The translations under genes and the position numbers were made by a program. A stretch of DNA of 64,000 nt from Pseudomonadota bacterium (GTDB lineage Bacteria; Pseudomonadota; Gammaproteobacteria; Steroidobacterales; Steroidobacteraceae), in contig JAKBWB010000017.1 of NCBI GenBank assembly GCA_021843755.1, positions 1-64,000 on the forward strand, in the 5' to 3' direction. Below, in pieces: positions 1-8,854 of the stretch. The notes under the pieces are model-generated. The model worked only from the letters and a program-made list of their open reading frames with translations. It did not search any database and was not told the origin of the DNA. Numbering within the stretch: position 1 is the first letter of the stretch; the number at the start of each line of letters is the position of its first letter.

Positions 1-50
1 AGCGGCCTGCAAAGCCGTCTACGCCGGTTCGATTCCGACCCTAGCCTCCA
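1..50 (+). tRNA. tRNA-Cys (GCA), 3' part only
   Basis: The window opens inside a tRNA gene. The anticodon loop reads CTGCAAA, which gives anticodon GCA (Cys). It is followed by a short variable region, a T-arm with GGTTCGATTCC and an acceptor strand CTAGCCT ending in an encoded CCA at 48-50. The 5' half lies outside the window. The accessory genes that follow suggest that this tRNA 3' end may have served as an integration site, but no integrase is seen next to it. Confidence 0.9.
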
Positions 51-332
51 ATAAAACAACATGTGTGGAGCGTTTTGCTCACGGTCACTTCAACAAGAAA
101 CCGCTCATTGTCCGTTGAAATGTGGCAATAGGCACCCGGTTGAGAGTGTCAAAACGTGTACATGCCGTAATCCCTCGTGACGGCAGCCATCGTGCGGTGC
201 AGGCTTCACGATCGACCCGATAGTCGGATAGGCGGTTCGGTTGTCTTCGAATCGGACATCGGGAACGCAGCCCGCTCTCGATTGACGTGCTCTTCGCCAT
301 GAAGGAGAGAGCAAGTCGAGGAGGACGCCATT

Positions 333-746
333 TCAATCTTGCCCGTGTTCGGTGACCCATGCACTGGGCGTCATGGCATTCGCCCGTCGAAGGAGTTCCT
401 CGTCCCACGAGATGATGGTTCTGTCTTTATTTGTGGCGACAGCCGCATAGAACGCGTCGCCGGCACGCAGAAAGACCTCGGTTTCCACCGTCAGCGCGGT
501 TACCAACAACGATCCTAGATTCATTTCGGTGATGAGCGGGGATTGCACAAGGCCGTCAGCGAGTTCGCGGTCCCTTGCGGCATCGCGCAGCCGGCGCGAG
601 AGCGCACAGGCGACTTTCGGCCGCGCGATGGCGGGGGTGGTGCTGCCGCATGGCGGTGCGGAGAAACGTTCGGCTTGGGGTGGCAGTGTATCGGCGTCGT
701 CGGCTGCGGAGACCCAGACGCTGGCGTCAACCACGAGTGCCATCAC
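333..746 (-). CDS. PIN-domain toxin, VapC-like, probably inactive
   Basis: PIN-domain ribonuclease of a VapBC-type toxin-antitoxin pair, about 137 residues, the usual length. The family's first Asp (VVDASV, D7) is present, as are the later Asp residues in GDAFYAA and SWDEELL. Where relatives have Pro-Glu-Val-Ala the protein reads RPKVACAL, so the second acidic metal ligand is Lys (K44), a one-base change from GAA to AAA. That probably abolishes RNase activity (inference). The start is GTG at 746 or the adjacent ATG at 743; the ATG overlaps the antitoxin stop (TGATG), indicating translational coupling. The identity of the fold is fairly sure; the specificity is unknown. Confidence 0.8.
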   Translation of the reverse strand: MMALVVDASVWVSAADDADTLPPQAERFSAPPCGSTTPAIARPKVACALSRRLRDAARDRELADGLVQSPLITEMNLGSLLVTALTVETEVFLRAGDAFYAAVATNKDRTIISWDEELLRRANAMTPSAWVTEHGQD

Positions 747-1024
747 TTCGGCGTCCTGCGGTGATCCTGGCGGCTGCGGTCAGCGATCAGCACCTCGCGT
801 GCGGAAGGTCCGCGCGGAGCGGCTCGCATGGCCTCGTCGGCTTTAGCGAGCCATGTGTGCAGCCAAGTTTGGAGGGAGGCGTCAGGCTGTGGTTCATCGT
901 CCTCTCCCAACCAGTGCTGGTACAGCTCCACAGTGACCTCGCGCACTGGCTTGCCGAGCAGGGCGCTCTTGGCCTTGACCTTGCGATACAGCGTATCCGG
1001 AATATCGATAGTCGCTTTCATCAT
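743..1024 (-). CDS. Ribbon-helix-helix antitoxin, VapB-like
   Basis: Small partner of the downstream PIN toxin, 93 residues from ATG 1024 (a second ATG follows at 1021). The N-terminus MKATIDIPDTLYRKVK is a classic ribbon-helix-helix start: a short beta strand, then the DTLYRKVKAKSALLGK helix. The Pro- and Asp-rich C-terminus should wrap the toxin. An upstream in-frame extension to 1153 is open but has no domain character, so the internal start is preferred. Known pairs of this kind repress their own operon through the antitoxin. With the toxin apparently inactivated, this gene may be free of selection. Confidence 0.75.
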   Translation of the reverse strand: MMKATIDIPDTLYRKVKAKSALLGKPVREVTVELYQHWLGEDDEPQPDASLQTWLHTWLAKADEAMRAAPRGPSAREVLIADRSRQDHRRTPK

Positions 1025-1143
1025 GGCAGGATAGCTGTCTTCCGTATTCCTGTTAAGCTGGCTCTTGTGGAGCGCCGCCCAAAATGAAGTCACTGCAGCG
1101 ACGAATAGCAGCCCAAGAGTCATTCGGGCCAATGGGTAACCAT

Positions 1144-1193
1144 CCTCCGGCAAAGCCGGAGGCTTTCACGTCGCGGGGCCCCTCAAAGGGGCC
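1144..1193. repeat. Paired GC-rich triloop hairpins, IS200-like
   Basis: Two hairpins lie back to back. CCTCCGGC-AAA-GCCGGAGG (1144-1162) is an 8-bp perfect stem with a 3-nt loop. GGCCCCT-CAA-AGGGGCC (1177-1193) is a 7-bp stem with a 3-nt loop. The first is flanked by CTTTCAC, matching the end-hairpin style of IS200/IS605 elements (known feature of that family). No TnpA gene is present. Confidence 0.5.
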
Positions 1194-1365
1194 ATTTCCG
1201 CGACGCAAGAGTGAAGAATGTCGCTATGTTCAAGATCATGGCGCTATCCCATTCAGCACCCGGAGCGGTTCCAGTCCATATGCTGTCCATAGTCCATGAT
1301 CGTCCTCGGACGAGCTTCCACTCTTGCGACTGCATACTGCAGGAACTGTCGAACTTCTACTGTCA

Positions 1366-1382
1366 CCCCGGCAGAGCCGGGG
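1366..1382. repeat. GC-rich triloop hairpin, related to 1144-1162
   Basis: CCCCGGC-AGA-GCCGGGG forms a 7-bp stem with a 3-nt loop, followed by GGTTTCCCATGTG. The pattern is the same as at 1144-1170 (CCGGC, purine loop, GCCGG, then a short T run and CA). It lies about 220 bp from the first hairpin and could be the other end of a small non-autonomous element. Confidence 0.45.
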
Positions 1383-1859
1383 GGTTTCCCATGTGACTAA
1401 GGTTGCAATGGCACCATTTCCACCGGGAAGGCCGGCGGCAGCAACGCTTGCATGAGTGCCAGCCCGCCGCTGGAGCCTGTGAGCGCCCTGTTCATCCTGG
1501 TTACGCAGCAGGGGCGACTGTGGGCAGCGGATCGGCACGTTTGGCGAGGCCCGCACCCCCGGGAAGCGTCAGGATTGCCGATGTGGCGCGCCAGAGCCCG
1601 GATGTGGAAGGCAGCGCCCGCACGCGATCGCCAGGTCGAAATCGCAGTGTCGGTCGGCGAGGGCGTCGCGTCGCGGGGCGGGGCTGATGACCCGCAGGCC
1701 AGGAGCGGTCAGCGCGACGTTACCTGGCCCGCCTTGCGTGAACAAGTCACCGCAAAAAAGGTCCGAGTACTCAACTCCATCGTCAAGTCGCACTCCCAGG
1801 CATGCGGCACATGAGGCGTATCGAACCACCGCATTGTGTGGTGGCCAAGTGCGATTTCA

Positions 1860-2426
1860 TCAGAGTCGTTGAGCGAACGAGGGGGCCGTTCCGCGAAGTC
1901 TTCGACTGGGGTCATTGCCGCGATTCGGCCGCAGACAAGGGATGGCCCGTGGGCTGGCTGCGAGAAATGCGTTGAGCGAGCCGCATTCGTCGAAGATCTG
2001 CCCGAGCTCGGCCAAGACCATCATGCTCGATTTCAAGGCGGCCAGTTCCGCGTGAGGGAGCGGGGGAGTCCCGCGGACATGTGCCCGGACGAGCGCCGAG
2101 AGATATCCCGGCGCCTTCATGCCACGCACGGCTGCGTGTCGAGCGATCGCCGCCCCGTCCCCGGGGCGCAACCGAATGGTGATCCGATCGGTCGCTGCGA
2201 TACGTTCCATTGCAGTCGGCGTCTCCGATTTCTCGCCGTCGGGACCTAGGAAGTTCCGGATCGCCACGAGCGCGAGAGCCGACTCGGATACACCAGAGCG
2301 CAAGGCCAATGCCTTGAAGCGCATCTTCTCGACCACAGAGGGGCGGGCAGTGATGCAATGGCGCGACGACTTGGTGGTCGGTTCGGCCGTCGATGACACG
2401 GGATAATGTGCTGCAAACGCGGACAC
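1860..2426 (-). CDS. MobC-like relaxosome protein, two RHH motifs, likely C-terminally disrupted
   Basis: DNA-binding protein resembling MobC-type plasmid mobilisation accessory factors, which help a relaxase open oriT. Two tandem ribbon-helix-helix-like segments are visible: residues about 23-62 (FKALALRSGVSESALA) and about 79-118 (DRITIRLRPGDG, then AAVRGMKAPGYLSALVRAHV). The second is followed by the MobC-like PLPHAELAALKSS. After about residue 145 the sequence turns into Arg/Pro-rich low complexity, suggesting a frameshift. No relaxase follows downstream. The GTG start at 2426 has AGGATAGC upstream. Probably a leftover of a mobilisable element; function today is doubtful. Confidence 0.5.
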   Translation of the reverse strand: MSAFAAHYPVSSTAEPTTKSSRHCITARPSVVEKMRFKALALRSGVSESALALVAIRNFLGPDGEKSETPTAMERIAATDRITIRLRPGDGAAIARHAAVRGMKAPGYLSALVRAHVRGTPPLPHAELAALKSSMMVLAELGQIFDECGSLNAFLAASPRAIPCLRPNRGNDPSRRLRGTAPSFAQRL

Positions 2427-2779
2427 TTCGCTATCCTGCCATCAAACCACTTCCAACTCGGGCAAGGGCGGTGCTCATCACGATCTTACAGAAGACGCTC
2501 TATCGCGAATTGCGAAGAACTGTGACACCGGCCAGAGGGTGCCAATCTATGGCCTCTTCCGACAGGGCGCATGACCGTGCTTCGCAGTCCCCGGCTGCCT
2601 GACGGGATCGGCAGCCGGCTACGGGCGACAAACAGAAGGGAAGGGTTTTCTGGACCGACATGCGCGACCGGGCGTAGTCCCTGGACGGGCTAACATTCGT
2701 CGTCGACTTTTCGATGAGCGCCGCGATCGCCGTCGCGGCGATGAACCGCCGGCAGCCCGGGACCACGCTCGGAAGGTTG
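2427..2779. other. No gene recognised
   Basis: Short, unrelated open frames only. The right part probably contains the frameshifted C-terminal end of the adjacent transposase remnant, but no motif can be assigned with confidence. Confidence 0.4.
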
Positions 2780-3470
2780 CCCGAACGCAGAAGATCGTAG
2801 ATCGAACATGCAATAAGACACTTCGATGTCGCGCAGCTCCCAGCAGCTGGTGATGATCTGCGTCTGATGTCCGCTCTCGCACAGGCGCGTGATCTGCCGA
2901 AAGCGCAGTTACCCTTTCAGGAAGCGCACCGGCTGGTCATGCAGATCGTATGTCACCCAACGCCCATCGAGCTTGGCGCAGCGGCGTACGAAGCGCCGCT
3001 CGTTGACGAGCCGGCCCTTGCCTTTGCGGTAGGTGAGGATATCGAAGCCCTGTTTGATCATGCTGCGGAACAGCGTCGGACTCCAGCCGCCGCGGTCAAA
3101 GACGATGGTCATCGGCCGCTCCCCGAGCGTCATACGCACCCGGCGCAGAAACTCGGGGAAGGCCTTGGCCAAGGAGGTATCCACCTCTGCGGTGATCGGC
3201 AGCAGCGGATCGCCGCCGCGATCGTCGATCCAGTAGTCGGTGGTGGCGGCCATCGCCAGATGGCGCCGGGCCACGTAAGCCTTGGAAATCGTGCGCTCCC
3301 CGTGATAGGTGCGCACATCGCCATCGACGTACAAGAACCTCATCAGCTCGCCGCGCTCGGCCACGCGCACCTGCGCCAGCTCCGCGCCCATTTGCTCGGC
3401 GCAATGATGGGCGGCGAAGCGCCCGCCCGAGGGTCTTGACCTCGGGAGCCCGGTCAAGCCCGAGGAGTCT
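2780..3470 (-). pseudogene. DDE-type transposase remnant, nonsense and frameshifts
   Basis: The best block, about 2909-3340, contains FLYVDGDVRTYHGERTISK, ATTDYWIDDRGGDPLLPIT, VFDRGGWSPTLF and GRLVNERRFVRR. I know these from large unclassified DDE transposases. An in-frame TAA directly follows VRFLKG at about 2909, yet the same frame continues with family-like LRFRQITRLCESGHQTQIIT and WELRDIEV, so the stop is a mutation. The expected upstream part LLGLDRAPEVKTL sits in another frame at about 3425-3467. At least one nonsense and one or more frameshift mutations make this dead. No terminal repeats were found. Confidence 0.75.
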
Positions 3471-3612
3471 GCCGTCTGGCACCCGGTTCTGCCGGCTCCG
3501 GCACTGGTCTGCCGGGTTGGCGAGACGCATTCCTCGGCGTGGGAGGCAGGGCCGTGCAGCCCGTGTACATGCCCGAGCGAAAGTGCTGAGTCCGGTCCGG
3601 AATTGGGTACGA

Positions 3613-4182
3613 TCAGGGGGCCAGGATCGCGGCGATCCTGTCGGCAAGCCGGCCCAGGAGTCGACTCATTGCCGCGGCTTGCCCGCGGGAGCCCCCGGCC
3701 GGATGTGCCCGCGTTACCAGCTGCACGCGCTGCGGCAGTAACGGTTCCCCGGAGCCGGGTGCGAACTGCGCCCAACTCCCCTCGAGACGAACGGTGCCGG
3801 AGGGGCCGGCATCGAAGCGCAGCACATCGACCACGAGCACGTGTGTTCCGGCCGGCGGCAGCGATCCCGGAGGCAGCACAGTGCTTGCCGGCAGCCGTGC
3901 GGCGAGGTCCTGCTCCAGCACGCGCTGTATCATCCCGGCGAGCGGCGCGCCCCAGCGGTTGCGGTCGCTCAGATGAAGAGTTTCTGGTGCGCTCTCGCGC
4001 ACCATCTCCTGGCGCTGGAGAACCTCGGGGATATGCACCGCGGCGACCTGCAGCATGAGGCCGGCCGCCGGTAGCTGCACGCGTGGGGGTACAGGGTCGA
4101 GTGTGTAAAACCGACTGGGCGGGCTCGAGGCACAGCTGGCAAGCAGTAGCGCCAGGACCAAGCAGGGGGCGAGGGATCTCAT
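3613..4182 (-). CDS. pqiC: PqiC, outer-membrane lipoprotein of the Pqi lipid transport system
   Basis: ABC-type transport auxiliary lipoprotein (DUF330 family), 189 residues. The signal peptide ends in a lipobox (LLASC, Cys near residue 16). The mature part begins with the family hallmark SRFYTLDPVPP and includes HIPEVLQRQEMV. In E. coli PqiC forms an outer-membrane ring that docks the PqiB tunnel. Start ATG 4182 lies 4 bp after the pqiB stop, so the two are co-translated. It is the last gene of pqiABC, reading right to left. Confidence 0.93.
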   Translation of the reverse strand: MRSLAPCLVLALLLASCASSPPSRFYTLDPVPPRVQLPAAGLMLQVAAVHIPEVLQRQEMVRESAPETLHLSDRNRWGAPLAGMIQRVLEQDLAARLPASTVLPPGSLPPAGTHVLVVDVLRFDAGPSGTVRLEGSWAQFAPGSGEPLLPQRVQLVTRAHPAGGSRGQAAAMSRLLGRLADRIAAILAP

Positions 4183-4186
4183 GCGA

Positions 4187-5482
4187 TTACTCCGTACGCC
4201 CGCGCAGCAGGGCCCCGGGATGTTGGTCGAGGTAGTTTGCCAGCGAGCGGATCGCTCGCGCGGCGCCGGCGAGCGCTGTGAGCGTGTGCTCGACATTGCC
4301 ATTCGGCGCGGTCGGGCTGGCTCCCAGGGTGCCTCGGGCCGCCTCGGTGGTCACGTCGATCTGCTGGGCAACGGCGCGCAGCTGCTTGGCCGTTAGCCTG
4401 AGGCTGACCAGGGTCGGGGAGACCTGAGGTCCGGCCTGCCGTACCGTCTGCTCGAGCGCGGCGAGCGTGCCGTCGAGGTGCGCGATACTGCCGCGCAGCT
4501 GCGGCGAGGAAACGAGGCGGCTCAGTTGCGCCGTCAGGGTCCGCACATTGGCGGCAATCTGCGTGAGCGGCAGCGAGCCGAGCGTGCGCGACAGGGCGGC
4601 AAGCCCACCGCCCGGGGCCGTGGGGATGAGCGGGTAGCGCTGCGCTGTCTCGAGGTGCGCCGGCGCCGCGCCGGCGACCATTTCCAACACCACCTGACGG
4701 CTGCCGACCAGGGGCAGGGACCGCGTGAGCCTTGCACGCAAGCCTTTGCGCACGAGTCGCCCGAGTAATCGATTGAATGTCCGGCGCGAATAACCGGCGG
4801 CGATCCCTCGACCGACGAAGTGAAAGCGGCTCGGATCCAGATCGAGCACGACCGGCGTGCTGATGCGCCCGGTGCGCCGGTCGATTCGAAGTCCCACGCT
4901 CGCGACTTGCCCGACGGTAAATCCGCGCAGCGTGACCGGCGAGTGGACGGGCAGATTGCCTATCGCGGCGTCGAATTTGACCCGATAGGGCAGGGAGACG
5001 GCGAACATCTTGTACGGATTGCTTTCAATTCCCTTGAAGGAGCGCGTCGGCGCTCCGCCACCCGGTCTCATGACGATTACCGGGCCGGAGATCAGTGTCA
5101 TCAGTGAAGACGGATGCAACAGGCTCGGGTGCGCTCCTTCGAGAAAGAAATGGGTCCCGCTGCGCAACTCTCCCGCGAGGCTCTTCTCGATGTCGAGGTC
5201 CACGATGACGTGCAAGTTGTCGCTTGCCAACGCAACGCTCGTCACCGTACCGACCCGAACGCCGCGATACATCACGCGTGTACTACCGGGTTGCATGCCG
5301 TGGGCGTTGGTGTAGATGACCGTTACCTCGATGCCGTGCGAACTGAGCGTACGCACGAGCAGCCACACCACGAGGCCGATTGCGGCGATGGGTATGCCCC
5401 AGATCCAGCCCGGCCATCGAGTCGTGCGAGTGGCAGCCATCGTCCGCCGGGGCGTCTCGGCCTGTCGATCGGGCTCGTTCAT
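4187..5482 (-). CDS. pqiB: PqiB, MCE-domain tunnel protein, two-MCE form
   Basis: Inner-membrane-anchored MCE (MlaD-like) protein, 431 residues from ATG 5482. A cytoplasmic N-terminus is followed by one membrane helix (about residues 26-46, GWIWGIPIAAIGLVVWLLV). MCE domain 1 lies at about 52-145 (GIEVTVIYTNAHGMQPG, VMYRGVRVGTV) and MCE domain 2 at about 165-270 (LRGFTVGQVASVGL). A long Ser/Thr/Ala-rich helical tail follows that would build the needle. E. coli PqiB has three MCE domains; only two are evident here. The start codon overlaps the pqiA stop by 4 nt (ATGA), which decides the start. Confidence 0.92.
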   Translation of the reverse strand: MNEPDRQAETPRRTMAATRTTRWPGWIWGIPIAAIGLVVWLLVRTLSSHGIEVTVIYTNAHGMQPGSTRVMYRGVRVGTVTSVALASDNLHVIVDLDIEKSLAGELRSGTHFFLEGAHPSLLHPSSLMTLISGPVIVMRPGGGAPTRSFKGIESNPYKMFAVSLPYRVKFDAAIGNLPVHSPVTLRGFTVGQVASVGLRIDRRTGRISTPVVLDLDPSRFHFVGRGIAAGYSRRTFNRLLGRLVRKGLRARLTRSLPLVGSRQVVLEMVAGAAPAHLETAQRYPLIPTAPGGGLAALSRTLGSLPLTQIAANVRTLTAQLSRLVSSPQLRGSIAHLDGTLAALEQTVRQAGPQVSPTLVSLRLTAKQLRAVAQQIDVTTEAARGTLGASPTAPNGNVEHTLTALAGAARAIRSLANYLDQHPGALLRGRTE

Positions 5483-6705
5483 GGGTTTTCGGTTTGCCCA
5501 GACTGCAGAGGGAGACCGGCATCCCACATCAATCTAGGGTCGAATGTACGCGATGCAACCATCGTGAAAACGACCACGAGAATGAAAGCGGGCGCGCCGA
5601 CCGAAGCCCCGGCGGTGACGATCCCCGGGAATTGCAACAGCGGGGTGAATACGGCGATGGTGAACACATCAACGTTGGCCCAACGCCCAATCTCATCGAT
5701 GAAATGGCACAGACGGGTCTTCAGCACGAGGTGATGCGGCGAGCGGTGGCGAATCGAGACCAGAAACCAGGTGAGTCCGAGCAGCTTCAGCAGCGGAATG
5801 GCTATGCTCGTACAGAAGATCAGCACGCCAAGCGGGTACAGGTGAGCATGGAAGAGATCCTCGATGCCATCGACGATCCGGTATTGCACACGAACTCCGA
5901 ACTGGGTATCGGTGCTCATCGGGTAGATGTTGGCTGGGAGCAAAAGGGCGTAGCCGGCGATGACCAGGGCGAGCGTGCGCACGAATGCGTCGGGCTTGCG
6001 CGCCCGCAAGCGCACGGCGCATCGCGGACAGAGTGAGCCCTCGGAGGTGGCCGGCAGCACGAGTTCGCAAACCTCACAGCCTATCGTTGCCACACCGGCA
6101 CTCGGGAGCGCCCTTTCCGGGTAGATCGCCCGCCATACCGTGCGTGCATCCAGGGTTGCACGCGACAGCATGCACAGCAGCGCGGCGATGATCAGACAGA
6201 ATCCGCCTGCGTCGATCGCTACCGGCAAAACCGCCTCCAGGCGGCCGTACCCCACAATGCACCCGATGAGATACACATCCGGCATGGCCCAGCGATCGAG
6301 CCGCACCGACCAGCGGAACAACCGGCCGAGCCAGCGGGGGCGGTGCCCCAAATGCACCATCGCCAGGACAGTGCTCAGCAAGCCGAACCGCACGAACGGC
6401 GCGATGACGGCAAATGCCGCCACCAGCACCGCGAGGATCACCCAATGATGATTCCACAGGATGACAACGCCGGAACCCAAATGGCTCTGGCGGGTCATGC
6501 CGAGCATCGAGACGCTCATCAAAGGCAGAAAATTCGCCGGAAACAGCAGCACCAACGTGGCTATTGCGCAGGCGAGCGCCGCAGTGATGCTCCGCCCATT
6601 GGTCCGCTCGAGTCGGCTGTCGCAGACCGGGCATATGGCAACTTCCGCGCTAGCGAGCTGGGGGAGCTCTTCCAGCGTACCGCAATGACTGCACGCGATG
6701 GTCAT
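5479..6705 (-). CDS. pqiA: PqiA, integral membrane protein
   Basis: Paraquat-inducible protein A, 408 residues, made of two homologous halves each with a Cys-rich zinc-ribbon-like start and four membrane helices. Half 1 has CSHCG and CPVCDSR, then LLFPANFLPLMSVSMLG. Half 2 has CEVCELV and CPRCAVRL, then LLLPANIYPMSTDTQFG. The FPAN/LPAN-P signature is diagnostic. PqiA, PqiB and PqiC together move lipids between the inner and outer membrane and protect against membrane stress. First gene of the operon; the stop overlaps the pqiB start. Confidence 0.95.
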   Translation of the reverse strand: MTIACSHCGTLEELPQLASAEVAICPVCDSRLERTNGRSITAALACAIATLVLLFPANFLPLMSVSMLGMTRQSHLGSGVVILWNHHWVILAVLVAAFAVIAPFVRFGLLSTVLAMVHLGHRPRWLGRLFRWSVRLDRWAMPDVYLIGCIVGYGRLEAVLPVAIDAGGFCLIIAALLCMLSRATLDARTVWRAIYPERALPSAGVATIGCEVCELVLPATSEGSLCPRCAVRLRARKPDAFVRTLALVIAGYALLLPANIYPMSTDTQFGVRVQYRIVDGIEDLFHAHLYPLGVLIFCTSIAIPLLKLLGLTWFLVSIRHRSPHHLVLKTRLCHFIDEIGRWANVDVFTIAVFTPLLQFPGIVTAGASVGAPAFILVVVFTMVASRTFDPRLMWDAGLPLQSGQTENP

Positions 6706-7355
6706 GCCACTCGGCCCGCCTGGCGGCAGGCAGTTTCTTGCCCGAGTCCCGCGCTGTCATCTCGAATTCACGTTAGCACACGTTCGCACTCGAACCGCTG
6801 CTCACCTTAATTCTCGCGGAGCGGCGGATCGGTGCGATACCGCACAGACCCGCGCGCAAGATCACCGTGACGCTGCGGAACGGCTTGGTGCGTATGACGG
6901 GGCGAATGCCGAAAACGGCGCGGATGGTGCCGCCGGCACTCCGGCAGTGTGAACGGTGGTCAGGAACCGCCTGATTCCGGGGTTGGGCTGCGGTTTTGAG
7001 ATGACCGCCTGAGCCTCGAGGCGGTCGATACTGCCTGTCTCATCGTCTTCGGATTTCCCCCTCTATACGTCGTTCTTTGGCGCGTCGTCGCGCAGCGGCG
7101 GCGCGGTCTGACCGGCCGTTCAGGCCGGGCAGAGATCTACTTCTGCGATTGGACTTCTGGGGGTGTGCGCACCTGCGCCCCGGGTGCGGTTTTGTCTGCT
7201 TCGGCCATGCTGAGGGCACGAGACGCACATAGACGAAGGTCCGGGCAGTTTGATTGGCGTCGACCCCCGGGCCCTCGGTGCGCAGCGCCGTCGGAGGCGG
7301 CTTTGCCAGTCCTTTATGCCTCGCCGCCGCGGCGCTGTCCAAGGCCGTCGGGGAG
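6706..7355. other. Intergenic, upstream of pqiA and IS remnant
   Basis: About 650 bp with no supported gene. It must contain the pqiA promoter at its left end (minus strand), but no clear -35/-10 pair stands out. The right part leads into a decayed IS21-type element. Open frames here are Arg/Pro-rich shadows. Confidence 0.4.
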
Positions 7356-7848
7356 GGGGTCTAGGGGCTGCCCGAGGAGCCGGCAACCTACCGGCTCTAC
7401 CATTGCCGCCGCTGCGGGATGCAGGTGTGCATTTTCGCGCAATGCGATTGCGGGAACCTGTACTGCCCGGGAGATTTCCCGCAACAGGCTCGCCGGGAGT
7501 CTGTGCGCCGCTCCGGCGCCCGCTACCAGTGCATCCCCCCCCCCCCCCCCCCGGGGGGGAGCCCGTCGACATGCCGTACGACAACGGCGCTACCGGGAGC
7601 GGCAAAAGCGGGCGGTGACGGATCAGGGCTTCCCCCTCGTGACGCGCCGGTGCAGCGTATTGCGGCATCTTCTCAGCGCGAGCGAGTCGATCGACGTTGA
7701 CTCCAAAGAGCCTTCCCGTACTCCCACCCGTCTCCTGCAGACGCACTGTGCGTTCTGTGGACGGTCATTGCCGCCTTTGCCCGGCTTCACTCCTGGCGCT
7801 GGAGCGGATGAGTCCCGTCGTACCCGACACTTGAGGGTGCGGCGATGA
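7356..7848 (+). pseudogene. Cys-rich helper ORF of an IS21-type element, broken at a C18 tract
   Basis: Two reading frames together rebuild one protein. Before the homopolymer: TYRLYHCRRCG, then several Cys pairs (CDCGNLYC) and RRESVRRSGARYQ. After it, in another frame: RRHAVRQRRYRERQKRAVTD, later CAFCGRSLPPL. This Cys-rich then Arg-rich layout matches small proteins I associate with IS21-like transposase genes (from memory, not searched). The break is the run of 18 C and 7 G at 7535-7559. The stop overlaps the next ATG (7845), so it was coupled to the istA-like frame. Confidence 0.55.
7535..7559. repeat. Homopolymer: 18 C followed by 7 G
   Basis: An uninterrupted run of 18 C then 7 G, self-complementary over 7+7 bases. 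It sits exactly where the reading frame of the IS21-type helper ORF changes. It may be a slippage hotspot or an assembly error; long C runs are prone to both. Confidence 0.85.
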
Positions 7849-8084
7849 TCTTGCGCGAGTTCGAGGCCGAGATCCTGCGCCTGTACCATGTCGAGCACTG
7901 GCGGATCGGCACGCTCGCCCGCTACTCCAGCTTACGGGCCCCGCGCCTGTACGACATGGTGCATGAGCGCGGCCATCCGGGTCGTCCCGATCACTTCCGC
8001 ACCATCGTCGCCCGGTACCGGCCGCGGCCAGCCGCCGAGGCGTATTTGCGGTTGCGCACCTTACCGGCATTGCCGCTAAGGTAA
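7845..8084 (+). pseudogene. IstA-like transposase remnant, internal deletion (copy 1)
   Basis: 79-codon frame whose start ([26 protein letters not shown]) is the N-terminal helix-turn-helix region of an IS21-family IstA transposase. It jumps directly to [12 protein letters not shown], then [20 protein letters not shown], which in full IstA proteins lies some 60 residues later. The catalytic DDE domain is absent, so it is inactive. A second, inverted copy of the same N-terminal part lies at 9742-9867. Confidence 0.7.
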
Positions 8085-8152
8085 CTTTGGAGTAATTTCT
8101 TGGCTCTATCCGAGATTCCAATAACTTTGGGGGCGCATCCAGGTAGTTGATT

Positions 8153-8651
8153 CTATTGAGAGACACGGGTCTCATCCCGTCTGTTGAGTACCCGTCGACC
8201 GAGGAGAGAAGACCCGTGAGCTGGCAAACCTATGATGACGCCGATTCTCAGTCTGCATGGAATGGATAATTCAGAATCGGGCATTACGATGAACACGACG
8301 TTCTTGATCGTCGCGTTGCCGATCTTCAATAGCTTCGCAATGTCAAGTCGAACGGCGACAGACCGTCGAGTCGAACTGCAGACGGTCACGCGATGCCCAA
8401 ACATCTCGATTCCGAAACGCGTCGCGACGGAAGCGCTAATTGTCGAAAACGAGGCTCCGGTGTCGAGCATTGTTCCGCTCTGGTGTCCATCAATTTTGAT
8501 TGACGCTCGCATGAGGCCAGCCTTCTCGTCCGTGATCGACAACGATCCGGGCGTCTCGCGCACCACTTGCATAGGCTTTACCCCCGGAAATCGCATGGGC
8601 ATATGCGATGGCCTGTCGGTAGGCCATATTGACCGATGCAGGGGAGTCCAT
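8153..8651 (-). pseudogene. Retropepsin-like aspartic protease, truncated and frameshifted
   Basis: The main frame (8153-8602) carries the active-site motif of retroviral-type aspartic proteases, MLDTGASFSTIS, with flanking strands MRASIKIDG and later NVVFIVMPDSELS and IGVIIGLP. Relatives continue past IIG-x-P with a short conserved tail; here it changes to unrelated sequence. Upstream, another frame from ATG 8651 (MDSPASVNMAYRQAIAYAHA) would be the natural N-terminus, joined through a GGGGG run, so a one-base frameshift is likely. The gene seems to have been cut by the IS remnant on its 3' side. Confidence 0.55.
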
Positions 8652-8854
8652 ATGTCAGGCTAGGAATTGTCGTCGCCATCCGGCATGCCGGACCGATCGA
8701 TACCGTTTCCGCCGTCCTGGTGGAGCCGGAGCCAGCTTTCGCGCATGAACGGGTCCGTCACCGCGATCCCGGTTTCCGTTGCGTATGAGCGAGTTGCCGG
8801 CCCTCAGAGATTCACTCGCGTTTTGCTTGCGAATGGAGACAGTTGAGGGGCGGC

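Larger units (their letters stand above)
1025..1859. other. Accessory stretch without a supported gene
   Basis: No open frame here on either strand shows a domain or convincing codon use. The region holds two sets of tight triloop hairpins (annotated separately) that look like ends of an IS200/IS605-type element. The remainder looks like decayed mobile DNA. Confidence 0.5.
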
